The notes under the pieces are model-generated. The model was not told the DNA's origin. It saw only the letters and a list, made by a program, of their open reading frames with translations, and did no database searches. From NCBI RefSeq assembly GCF_003012345.1, contig NZ_PVRV01000021.1:1-64000 (forward strand): a stretch of DNA of 64,000 nucleotides. The letters run 5' to 3'. Origin of the DNA: Phytohalomonas tamaricis (GTDB lineage Bacteria; Pseudomonadota; Gammaproteobacteria; Pseudomonadales; Halomonadaceae). Every line of letters begins with the position of its first letter. Position 1 is the stretch's first letter. Shown here piece by piece: positions 1-8,047 of the stretch. Made by a program: the position numbers and the translations under genes.

Positions 1-171
1 ACTCGGCGGCGAGGGCCTGCAGCTAGGGCTGACCATCATCATGTCACCTTTGGAGGAACTCGGCGGCGAGGGCCTGCAGCTAGGGCTGACCATCATCATG
101 TCACCTTTGGAGGAACTCGGCGGCGAGAGCCTGCAGCTAGGGCTGACCATCATCATGTCACTTTTGGAGCA
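1..171. repeat. 57-bp tandem repeat, three copies
   Basis: Three head-to-tail copies of a 57-bp unit start at 1, 58 and 115. Copies 1 and 2 are identical over the visible sequence and copy 3 carries a few substitutions. Each contains one iteron-like motif (ACCATCATCATGTCAC at 32, 89 and 146). Because 57 is divisible by three, two forward frames and one reverse frame stay open across the array. The array may extend to the left of the window. Confidence 0.95.
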
Positions 172-181
172 GCTAGAGTGA
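2..181 (+). CDS. Possible 3' end of an upstream gene (19-residue repeats)
   Basis: The frame starting at base 2 is open from the left edge to a TGA at 179-181 and encodes three 19-residue repeats of the type LGGEGLQLGLTIIMSPLEE. If coding, this would be the C-terminus of a gene lying left of the window. A replication initiator is the obvious guess, because iterons usually sit beside rep. Another forward frame is also open through the repeats (to 204), so openness alone is weak evidence. No domain is visible, so no product is assigned. Confidence 0.25.
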   Translation, partial: LGGEGLQLGLTIIMSPLEELGGEGLQLGLTIIMSPLEELGGESLQLGLTIIMSLLEQLE

Positions 182-360
182 TCATAACCTACCGTCTAGC
201 ATGACCATCTTTACGTCACCTTAATGTGCGCAAGTTGTGATTAAAATGTGTATGTAACCATCAATATGTCACCGATCACCAACATAATGTCTTATTTACC
301 ATCAAGATGTCACTTTTAACCATCACCACGTCGTCATTAGACCATCATCATGTCACTTTA
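31..360 (+). repeat. Iteron array, nine copies (candidate replication origin)
   Basis: Nine directly repeated copies of a motif close to GACCATCATCATGTCACCTT begin, counted at the ACC, at 32, 89, 146, 204, 257, 278, 298, 319 and 341. The ACCA start and the GTC near the end are the best kept parts. The last five are spaced 20-22 bp, about two helical turns, as in iteron origins of theta plasmids; the first four are 53-58 bp apart. Direct orientation, helical spacing, an AT-rich flank on the right and parAB 1 kb away together suggest initiator-binding iterons. No initiator gene is visible in the window. Function is inferred. Confidence 0.75.
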
Positions 361-470
361 AGCATGATTAAGTATTTGATTTAAATGAATATTCCCTGCA
401 TAAATAGAAACAAGTAAAACAAGTAAAAAAACAGGGTTTAAGAAATAAGTATTTTTATCATCGATAACTA

Positions 471-479
471 TGTGGACAA
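471..479 (-). promoter_or_regulatory. DnaA-box-like site
   Basis: TGTGGACAA reads TTGTCCACA on the minus strand, one base from the consensus TTATCCACA. Its position 110 bp right of the last iteron, in AT-rich DNA, fits a plasmid origin. Single short motifs occur by chance, so this is only supportive. Confidence 0.4.
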
Positions 480-606
480 CATTTCCAAATGCTACCTAAC
501 ATCACCATTATCGAGAATAACTTTCTAAGCTAGTTTAAATTTCTATAAAAACGCGTATAGGAGGATCAATAAATTTTCGTCACTAATACATCATCAGAAA
601 CATAAT

Positions 607-615
607 TTCTCCACA
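607..615 (+). promoter_or_regulatory. DnaA-box-like site
   Basis: TTCTCCACA differs by one base from TTATCCACA and lies in the AT-rich flank of the iteron array. Supportive but weak on its own. Confidence 0.3.
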
Positions 616-1132
616 CTGCACAATCTTCCCAAAATAAGTTGATCACTAGATGAGGAAAGGCATTAGCATTAGAGCTGCACTCACATTAAAAAATGAATTA
701 CCAAACCGAAGCTTCAGCATCATAATTGATATTACCTTAAGCCAATTACTGACAACGTCGATACTGTTCTAATCAAGCTTGATGTGAATACCAACTGCAA
801 ACATCCGCCTAGAATAAGACTCTTTTATCACAGAGTTGAATACCCTAAGCAGCGTACCTGTCTCCGGTCTAACATCAAAGAATCTATAAACCAAATTTCC
901 TATTATTCAAAAGCACTGGATAGGCTTTCCTACCGAAGGCCTATGTGTCTCTGGTGGAAAGTAGTCTGATAAATCTAAATTTTATCCAACTCCGATCTAG
1001 GCTCATCAGCGAACTTCAATTAGAGCATTACAGAATCACTGACTATCAGGTGAACACCCCAACTCTGCTAGTCACCTCTTGTTCAGCAATATCCCTCTCA
1101 CAAAACAGCACCAGTCCGAATGTACACATCAC

Positions 1133-1158
1133 AAAAAATTTCACATGTGAAATTTTTT
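1133..1158. promoter_or_regulatory. Candidate parS site 1 (26-bp perfect palindrome)
   Basis: A perfect 26-bp palindrome with core TTTCACATGTGAAA, flanked by runs of A and T, lies 243 bp upstream of parA. The same core recurs as perfect palindromes at 3362-3383 and 23938-23957. It resembles the half-sites of canonical parS (TTTCAC/GTGAAA) with two extra bases (AT) in the centre. Flanking parAB on both sides is the usual arrangement of a ParB-binding centromere, and the copy before parA could also serve autoregulation. Confidence 0.75.
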
Positions 1159-1400
1159 CTCACGCCGAGTTATCTGAGGATATGACAACACCGGTCAACA
1201 TGTACTACCCAGATAACCACAGCTTTCCTAAAATCTACTGCTGCACAAAATCTATAACTATAAAAAAACAACCTTGTGTCGTAGCGAGGTGACTATTAAT
1301 CTGGTCACGCAAAAGAGAAAGCACGTTCTCTTTTCAGGCATCGACGTGAACATATGCACTCGAGCCTTAACAAGCCTGCTTTAATAATTGTGAGGATTCG

Positions 1401-2186
1401 ATGGCCAAAGTCATAAGCTTTGCCAACCAGAAAGGGGGCGTTGGCAAATCTACCCTCTGTATTCAATGTGCTTTCTATCTTACAGAGGCTGGTAATCGGG
1501 TCCTGGTAATAGATCTTGATGGGCAAGGAAACACATCTTCACGTTTAGTACGGGAAAAAGATGGATCAGATAAAGAATTTTACGGAACAAAAACTTCTGA
1601 ACTTTTTAATCCTGCGCTAGAAGAAATCAATCCGATGATATGCCCGAGGGGGATGGATCTCATCCACACACCTAAAAACGATCCTGACCTTTTCGAGATG
1701 GAAGCAGCCAGCCTTGATATGGCCATGATGCCATCCAAAAACATTCATGCTCATCGTCTTACTGACAATTACGATTATATTTTGATCGATTGCCCACCAA
1801 GTCTTGGCAGAAAATTAGTAGCAGCTCTCACGATGTCGACTCATGTAGTGAGCCCCGTTCAGCTTAGCGGCTTTGCAGTGGATGGAGTTGAAGGGCTACT
1901 CAATACTATTATCAGCGTTAGAGAGGCTTACAACCCCGATCTCGAAATTACAGGGATTGTTATTAATAATCTCAACAGTAGATCTGGGACACATAAGAAA
2001 GCCCGACAAGAACTTCTCGACGCTATCCCCGATTTAATCTTTAAATCCCAGATAGGCAGTAGAGCACCAATAGATAATGCTACAAATATGGGTATCCCTG
2101 TATGGAGCATTAAATCTGGATCAGGTCGCACTGCAGCTAAGGAAGTTCGTTCTGTCATGCAAGAAATCGTCAAGAAGGTAGGCTGA
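1401..2186 (+). CDS. parA: ParA-type partition ATPase
   Basis: A 261-residue ParA/MinD-family ATPase that would segregate this replicon by ATP-dependent nucleoid binding together with ParB and parS. The deviant Walker A motif KGGVGKST lies at residues 10-17, followed by the VIDLDGQGN segment and the Walker B-like IDCPPS around residue 130. It has no N-terminal HTH extension, so it is a short type Ib-like or chromosomal-length ParA. The start is supported by GAGGATTCG just before ATG. parB follows after 3 bases, so the two form an operon. Palindromic parS candidates flank the pair. No gid or dnaA genes are near, which argues for a plasmid or chromid rather than the main chromosome. Confidence 0.93.
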   Translation: MAKVISFANQKGGVGKSTLCIQCAFYLTEAGNRVLVIDLDGQGNTSSRLVREKDGSDKEFYGTKTSELFNPALEEINPMICPRGMDLIHTPKNDPDLFEMEAASLDMAMMPSKNIHAHRLTDNYDYILIDCPPSLGRKLVAALTMSTHVVSPVQLSGFAVDGVEGLLNTIISVREAYNPDLEITGIVINNLNSRSGTHKKARQELLDAIPDLIFKSQIGSRAPIDNATNMGIPVWSIKSGSGRTAAKEVRSVMQEIVKKVG

Positions 2187-2189
2187 TAC

Positions 2190-3224
2190 ATGGCTATTTC
2201 GGATCTTAGAAGCCTTTCTGAACTGGCACGAAAAACCAAGACGAAAGCAGGAAAGGAAGTCTTAACTCTTAATACAGATGATGTGGTAGCTAAAGGTGAT
2301 CAAGTACGCAAACAGTTCGAGGGGATAGAAGAGCTAGCTAACTCATTGCGAGTCAATGGGCAAATACAGCCCATTATTGTGTACCCACGTAATGAAGAAG
2401 GTAAGTACATCATTCAAAAAGGGGAACGCAGATGGCGCGCTGCCTGCATGGCAGGACTATCAATCGAAGCTATTGTAGACGGTAAGCCTCACAGTCCGTT
2501 AGATGAAACCGCTGGCGAATTGGTTGAAAATATCCAACGGGACGCCTTAACACCCCTAGAAATTGCAGCAGGACTTCAAAAGTTCGTAGAGCAGGGCTGG
2601 AAGAAAAAACAGATTGCTGAAAAATTAGGCAAAACAGCAAGTTATGTTTCCTCCCACCTAGCTTTACTTAAAATGCCTGATGGCGTTCTAGAACTCTATA
2701 ACAATGACATCTCACGTGATCCAGAAACACTGAATAATTTACGTCAGTTATACGAGATATCACCAACTCGAGCTGAACAAGCATATAAACATGCACTTGC
2801 TAATGGGATTGGGCGAAAGCAAAGTCGCGAATTTTTAAATGCAGCTAAACAAGAAATAAGCGACACTAGAAATCCTATTGACACCTCGACCACTGATGAG
2901 AGCGAACAGCCCTTTTCAACAGAGAGTAAAGATATTGAAGAAACAGAGAAAGCTAAGAAAGTAAACGAAGATACAAAACAAAAAAAGAAATCCATTTCGC
3001 AGCCTGTCGAAAAGCCTAACATGGAAGATAATACTTGGGTTCAGGCAGTGCCATCGAATATAAGATGCTATGTCAGCGTAAGCACTGAAGAACATAAAGA
3101 AATCGGTTATCTTGCTACCGATCGCGTCGATCAGGATCGAGAGTATTGTTGGGTAATTATCAACGACCTCCCACCTAGGAGGGTACCCATCGCCTCGGTT
3201 GAACTGATGTATATCGAAACATAA
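2190..3224 (+). CDS. parB: ParB/KorB-like partition protein
   Basis: A 344-residue ParB-family DNA-binding protein. The N-terminal ParB/Sulfiredoxin-like domain is seen at about residues 20-120, with the GERRWRAA box near residue 80. A helix-turn-helix follows (KKKQIAEKLGKTASYVSSHL, about residues 130-150). A low-complexity, highly charged linker covers roughly 220-280. The C-terminal ~60 residues (GYLATDRVD...VPIASVELMYIE) resemble the SH3-like dimerisation domain of plasmid KorB proteins. It is translated three bases after parA. It probably binds the TTTCACATGTGAAA palindromes; KorB-like members also repress transcription, so it may regulate parAB or a rep gene. Confidence 0.92.
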   Translation: MAISDLRSLSELARKTKTKAGKEVLTLNTDDVVAKGDQVRKQFEGIEELANSLRVNGQIQPIIVYPRNEEGKYIIQKGERRWRAACMAGLSIEAIVDGKPHSPLDETAGELVENIQRDALTPLEIAAGLQKFVEQGWKKKQIAEKLGKTASYVSSHLALLKMPDGVLELYNNDISRDPETLNNLRQLYEISPTRAEQAYKHALANGIGRKQSREFLNAAKQEISDTRNPIDTSTTDESEQPFSTESKDIEETEKAKKVNEDTKQKKKSISQPVEKPNMEDNTWVQAVPSNIRCYVSVSTEEHKEIGYLATDRVDQDREYCWVIINDLPPRRVPIASVELMYIET

Positions 3225-5070
3225 GCAAATGCTTTGGCTCGACATGAAGGTTTGAATCACATCCTAATAGAGCTATCTTTATGTAAAGAGCCGTTAAAAA
3301 AATATGGACTTAATGGTTCTTTACACATTTACCACCTATCTCGTTAGCTACTGCCAGTCTAAAAATTTCACATGTGAAATTTTAACTCATTAGAGTGCAC
3401 CTTCATCACGTTCTCATATAAGGCACTTGGTTTAATAAGCAAAGCTCTAGCTTACAGGTTAGCTCCATATGGCAATTGATATTGTATAAAAGAAGTATTA
3501 ACGGCTTAGGCAGGTATAACACCCTACTTGTTAGTTGCTAATGAGCAGTGAATTAGAGAACTATTTATTACCTATTAGGTACGTGAGTAGTATAAATCAT
3601 ACCTTGTCGCCTACCTGCCGATCATGTGCGAACAGGCTCATAGGTTCATTTAATAAAATTAGCTTATTGGATAAAGCCAGCTTTTGATGCCAAAAAGAAC
3701 GATAATGCTTATTATCAATTAATAATTGTAAAGCGGAATAAGCAGCTCCTCTCCCTTTAGAAGCAAAAAGAATGAAAAATATTAAATAAACAATACCAAT
3801 AGTATAATTGAAGTCTAGTAATCAATGTTTGATTCTAATTTAAAGTGATTAACATTCAACAAGAAACATCTCAAGCAGCTTATTACAGCTAGTATTATTT
3901 AAGATATTTTTATTAGTTCAATGCAATATACCCATAATGATGTGAATCTTTATGTCGCGTATAAGCGATACCAATATATTCGCTCAATACGACAAAGGTT
4001 GTAGCATTTGGATGTCAGCCTACAACATGAATTTATCAAATCAATATCGCACTGTGGACAAGATAGATGGTAGTAAAGTGGACTGGTTGTTTTTTGATCG
4101 CCATGTAAGTGTTTGAATTATTTAAAGTAATCGGAAACATTCACCGCTACTGTTGATAACTTACTTATGCGTCTGCCACCTCTCTCAAGCCATAAAATGC
4201 AACTTGCTAAATCAATCATAGTTAGAAGTATCACCTACTTAATGCGAGGCGAGCAAATCTTCTTGTGTATTTATAATATGACAGGGCGAGTCACATGCTG
4301 CAGAGCGCCACTTGCCTGATGCAGCCATATCTTTTCCTCGTACAAGTTAACAAGCCCCTAGTGGACATAGGGTAAGTTCACCTTCCGCGCCGCATTTGAA
4401 AATTTACTTGGCGCTACAACCCTCTCGAGTAGGACTGAATTATCTATCCATTTGAGTATGCATGTTGTGCCACTATGTAGCGGCTGCTTATGGTCGATGC
4501 CGCCGATAATTATAGATACATTTTTATCCAATAACGCGATTCAACCTTGAGGAAAACTGCCATAAAAGCAAGTTGTCCATAATCATTACGCTCGCTTTTT
4601 AGCAGGACGACACAACACGGACGAATATAGAGTCGGCATAATCCAGTCTTATCAATATGGTTCTACCAAAAATAAGGAGCAGGTCACCTGTCGGCTTCAG
4701 CCATAGTAGTTGATTACAGGGTAGCTTCATGAGACTGCATGAAACGTTATGGCCTCGGCTAGCATAAAAGGGCTAGGAGTAGAAAGTTGCCTATCCTTGC
4801 CGCAATGACGCTATTGTATAGATAAAACGCACCCCGCCTCGCTTAAGAAATACTTAGCCAAGCAATAGAAACAGGTATTTGTTATTGCCGTAGGGGCAGC
4901 TTTCCGATAATTAACTAAGGCTGTCCGTTATCTAGTGGTCGGATGGATGATATGCCCGATGAGTCTTGGGAATATGTGGAGCCAGCGGGCATTATCTAAT
5001 AGGGGCAATAAACCTCTTCAAAGGCAGTGGATAACGCCACACTAGTCACCAACCTACAAGGAGAGTGCTG
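3225..5070. other. 1.8-kb gene-free stretch after parB
   Basis: No gene is recognised on either strand. It holds the second parS-like palindrome (3362-3383) and one DnaA-box-like TGTGGACAA at 4053-4061. Base composition is AT-rich to about 4.2 kb and then more balanced. The right part could contain eroded coding sequence, but I cannot identify any. Confidence 0.6.
3362..3383. promoter_or_regulatory. Candidate parS site 2 (22-bp perfect palindrome)
   Basis: Perfect 22-bp palindrome with the core TTTCACATGTGAAA, 138 bp after the parB stop. Identical in its central 22 bp to the site before parA. Confidence 0.75.
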
Positions 5071-5958
5071 ATGGCTCGTCTTACCGCAAAGGATTTTTCC
5101 CCTGAACTGCTAGAGCTTTACGACTACTACGCCCACGGCCAGATCAGCCGGCGCGAGTTTCTCGATCGTGCTGGAAAATACGCCGTAGGTGGGATAACGG
5201 CTGCTGCCATCCTGGCGGCGATGGGCCCGAACTATGCGCTGGCTAGTCAGGTGGAGTTCACCGATCCGGATATCGTACCGGAGTATATCCTCTACCCGTC
5301 GCCCCAAGGCCATGGACAAGTACGCGGCTATTTGGTGCGTCCCGCCCATATCTCTGAGCAGGTACCTGGTGTGGTCGTCGCTCATGAGAACCGAGGCCTC
5401 AATCCATACATAGAGGATGTTACTCGTCGCCTGGCCAAGGCCGGTTTCGTGGCGCTCGCCCCCGATGGGCTGACCTCTGTCGGCGGTTATCCTGGCAATG
5501 ACGACAGGGGGCGTGAGCTGCAGCAACAGGTCAATCCTGAAAAGCTGATGAATGACTTTTTTGCCGCCATTGGGTTCTTGATGGCTTACGAGGCGACGAC
5601 GGGCAAAGTCGGCATCACTGGCTTCTGCTATGGCGGTGGGGTTGCAAATGCAGCAGCAGTCGCCTATCCCGAGCTGGGCGCCGCGGTGCCGTTCTATGGC
5701 CGCCAGCCTAGGGCCGAAGATGTATCGAAAATCCAGGCGCCGCTTTTGATCCACTATGCTGAGCTTGATTCACGTATCAATGAAGGATGGCCGGCCTATG
5801 AGCAGGCACTACAGGCTGCGGACAAGACCTACGAGGCTTATATTTACCCAGGCGTCAACCACGGCTTTCATAACGACTCGACGCCAAGATATGACGAGGC
5901 GGCTGCCGAGCTCGCTTGGGATCGCACCTTGGATTGGTTCCGACACTATCTGACATAA
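5071..5958 (+). CDS. Dienelactone hydrolase family protein, Tat-exported
   Basis: A 295-residue alpha/beta hydrolase of the dienelactone hydrolase family (carboxymethylenebutenolidase-like). An N-terminal twin-arginine type motif SRREFLDRAG is followed by a short hydrophobic stretch (AVGGITAAAILAAM), so periplasmic export by Tat is likely. The nucleophile elbow GFCYGGG gives the catalytic Cys typical of the family. The catalytic Asp lies in the YAELDSRIN segment and the His in GVNHGFHND near the C-terminus. The ATG at 5071 is preferred over GTG at 5065 because AAGGAG at 5058-5063 is correctly spaced for it. The gene stands alone between a gene-free region and the convergent J-domain genes. 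The substrate is unknown. Confidence 0.9.
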   Translation: MARLTAKDFSPELLELYDYYAHGQISRREFLDRAGKYAVGGITAAAILAAMGPNYALASQVEFTDPDIVPEYILYPSPQGHGQVRGYLVRPAHISEQVPGVVVAHENRGLNPYIEDVTRRLAKAGFVALAPDGLTSVGGYPGNDDRGRELQQQVNPEKLMNDFFAAIGFLMAYEATTGKVGITGFCYGGGVANAAAVAYPELGAAVPFYGRQPRAEDVSKIQAPLLIHYAELDSRINEGWPAYEQALQAADKTYEAYIYPGVNHGFHNDSTPRYDEAAAELAWDRTLDWFRHYLT

Positions 5959-5998
5959 CCTATCTGGAGCGTCTAGCTTGCTTAAACAGGCGGTCCGA

Positions 5999-6406
5999 TT
6001 AGCTCCAAAAGCGCCCCGCGGCATAGGCTGTACTCAACGCGGCTAGCGTTACTAGGGCGAACCAGCCGCGGCGACGTTGGCGAGATTGATGACGCGCTAG
6101 GGCGATCTCAAGCTTGGCTGTCAGCTGTGCTTGGCGCGATACGATACGCTCCGGTGGTGGCGAAAAATCATTGGCGACATCGCCGCACCAGTGGGGCGCA
6201 TGGGTCATACCCAAGCCAGCACGCAGCTGGCCAAGATCACTGAGAAGCCCGTGTAGCTCGTCATAGACTTCACGATGAGCGTCGATGCCGAGCACGCTTT
6301 TGGCGTCGGCTTGGAGCGTCTGGTTGGCGCAGCGGGCAGCGGCGCGGGCGATAGTGTCCGGCGTTGCGTGCCTGGGAATGTCTAGTCGATGGTATAGATC
6401 ACGCAT
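5999..6406 (-). CDS. Small membrane protein with degenerate J-like N-terminus
   Basis: A 135-residue protein whose start overlaps the stop of the upstream J-domain gene by eight bases, implying translational coupling. The N-terminus (RDLYHRLDIPRHATPDTIARAAARC) has the helix pattern of a J domain but lacks the HPD tripeptide that activates Hsp70. The C-terminus has one membrane helix (WFALVTLAALSTAYAAG), preceded by Arg-rich sequence, so the bulk is probably cytoplasmic. I do not recognise a named family. It may modulate or dock its J-domain partner, but that is inference. Confidence 0.7.
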   Translation of the reverse strand: MRDLYHRLDIPRHATPDTIARAAARCANQTLQADAKSVLGIDAHREVYDELHGLLSDLGQLRAGLGMTHAPHWCGDVANDFSPPPERIVSRQAQLTAKLEIALARHQSRQRRRGWFALVTLAALSTAYAAGRFWS

Positions 6407-7358
6407 TTTGCATCAGGTAGTCGTAAGCGTCCTTGATTCGTTGGAAGCGCTGCGAAGCCAGCGCTATACGCAGATCGCTCTGGCCATAAAAGCGGTCCGG
6501 GTGATGGCGCTGCGCCAGACGGCGATAGGCCTGCTTAATCTCATGACGTGAGGCGTACTCGTCAAGCTCCAGAATCCGCAGTGCAAGCCGTATACGGTAA
6601 TGAGGCGGCGGCGCGCTGCCAGGGGTGTCCTGCTGACGCTCCTGTTTCTGACGTTGCTGCTCCTGGCGTTCATACGCTTTGCGGCGTTCCTTGTCCTGCT
6701 GTTCGCGAGTCTGACGCCTTGCCTCCTCCTGGCGTTCACGAGCCTGGCGTTGATGCAGCTTTTCCCGCGCCTGCTGGCGACGAGTACGAGCGGACTGACG
6801 CTTTGCGTGCCAGCGTTGCCACAGTGTTTTTTTCTCCACAGTGGAGGTATCAGTGTCGCTTTGTGCAGCATGGGGCGCATCGGCTGTGGCATTTTCCTGC
6901 CAATAAAGGTGTCTACTGGGATCGTCCGGCGTGGCCAGCGGCTGGCCAGTGATTTCGCGAAATAGCCGGGCAAAGGCTGCCGGGCCCACGCCAGACAGAT
7001 CGGCAAGAAAGCGTAGGATATGATGGTTACGCAAGCTGAGGACACCGTCGCTGGTGGCTAGGCCGATAGCCCGACAAAGAAAGGGAAGAAACTGTTCGTC
7101 GACCCACTCGTGCAACAGTACCTCGGCAGCGAGTTGGATATCGGTCAGGTTGCGGCCGGCGGCGATGGCGAGCAGCGTATCGAGATCCTGAGTATGACGA
7201 TAGCCGTGGGCCAGCGCCTCGAGATAGTGTCTGTCCTCATCAAGCACGACACGTTTATTGACGAATACCCAGGCTAACAGCAGCAACGCCGCAGTATCCG
7301 GCTGGTAGCGGCTTTTCAGCAGCAGCAGCTCGAAAGAGGAAAAATGCGCTGGGGCCAT
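6399..7358 (-). CDS. TerB-like / DnaJ domain co-chaperone
   Basis: A 319-residue protein in three parts. The N-terminal ~150 residues are helical and acidic, similar to the TerB-like domain of DjlA-type proteins. A long Arg/Gln/Glu-rich coiled coil follows at about residues 165-245. A C-terminal J domain (about 250-319) has an intact HPD motif in RLAQRHHPDRFYG, so it should stimulate DnaK. It lacks an obvious membrane anchor, unlike DjlA. It is the first gene of a two-gene unit with the small membrane protein that follows. The client or process served is unknown. Confidence 0.85.
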   Translation of the reverse strand: MAPAHFSSFELLLLKSRYQPDTAALLLLAWVFVNKRVVLDEDRHYLEALAHGYRHTQDLDTLLAIAAGRNLTDIQLAAEVLLHEWVDEQFLPFLCRAIGLATSDGVLSLRNHHILRFLADLSGVGPAAFARLFREITGQPLATPDDPSRHLYWQENATADAPHAAQSDTDTSTVEKKTLWQRWHAKRQSARTRRQQAREKLHQRQARERQEEARRQTREQQDKERRKAYERQEQQRQKQERQQDTPGSAPPPHYRIRLALRILELDEYASRHEIKQAYRRLAQRHHPDRFYGQSDLRIALASQRFQRIKDAYDYLMQNA

Positions 7359-8047
7359 CGGCGACTCCGAGCGGAGAGGAGGTAGATGTTGTTATCGATC
7401 ACTGAAAGCCGAGTATACCCAATCCCGTAACAAATAATCACATTATTGTCGCTCATTAGGGGCTATAGCTAGATAGCGCTGTTATGCGTACGATTTCTTC
7501 TCGTATCTAGCCACGGCCGGCTGGTACACGATCATCTACCGCAACGATTGGTGGTACGTATAGCGGAGCTTCGACCAGCGGGCTGCTTCACGACATTCTC
7601 GTGACGATGACAACGCATCGCTTTGGTAGTTTTTGTCCCGATTGCCAGTATTGACGAGGTGGTGGGATTAGTCTGAAGTTGCCTTTCACCACACCTTTAA
7701 GCAGCGTGTGACGCTGGTACGCTGGTACGCTGGTACGCTGGTACGCTGGTACGCTGGTACGCTGGTACGCTGGTACGCTTACGTGAAATCAAGATGCTCA
7801 TGCAATGCCATTGGCATAACGTGAGATAGCTACTCTGCTGCCGCTATCATGAAAGTGTTTTTTGTGGCTTATGAAATGATACCGTTAGTCAAGTTCGAAG
7901 CGGCACACTCTAAGCTGTTCGCAACCGTATATCTTGGTGACTAAGGCAACAGAGATAGCATATTGATGTAATTATGCTGACCGCCGGTCATCAGCCCTGT
8001 GACCTAGCATCTATTTATATTCTGTAACCCATGGAAGAGGCTTTTAA
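7359..8047. other. Gene-free stretch with an 8-bp tandem repeat
   Basis: No gene recognised. It separates the divergent J-domain unit and the M42 peptidase gene and must hold both promoters. The one striking structure is the 8-bp microsatellite at 7711-7779. Confidence 0.6.
7711..7779 (+). repeat. 8-bp tandem repeat ACGCTGGT, 8.6 copies
   Basis: Eight perfect consecutive copies of ACGCTGGT (7711-7774) plus a partial ninth. The unit is not a multiple of three, so slippage would shift a reading frame, but the array is intergenic, 270 bp before the M42 peptidase start. Perfect identity implies recent expansion or ongoing slippage. Confidence 0.97.

Larger units (their letters stand above)
361..1400. 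other. AT-rich gene-free stretch between iterons and parA
   Basis: No convincing gene. The left part is AT-rich and could be the unwinding region of the origin. Two near-matches to the DnaA box lie at 471-479 (TGTGGACAA, minus-strand TTGTCCACA) and 607-615 (TTCTCCACA). The only other structure is the long palindrome at 1133-1158. Open frames at 784-1292 have no family resemblance and no ribosome binding site. Confidence 0.6.

Noticed and set aside
31-360. CRISPR array in the iteron region
   Set aside because: Spacing is irregular (20-58 bp), the intervals in the first part are themselves repeated, and no cas genes are present.
784-1292. Two overlapping plus-strand frames of 61 and 115 codons
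   Set aside because: No ribosome site, biased composition of non-coding DNA, and no family resemblance; the second frame runs straight through the parS-like palindrome.
4940-5000. Transposase N-terminus-like peptide (MDDMPDESWEYVEP)
   Set aside because: Only a few residues are suggestive, with no flanking inverted repeats or further transposase homology.
6548-6965. Long plus-strand frames opposite the J-domain gene
   Set aside because: They are antisense shadows of the Arg/Gln-rich coiled coil, whose codons leave the other strand open.
7711-7779. CRISPR array
   Set aside because: The octamer repeats are contiguous with no spacers, so it is a microsatellite.
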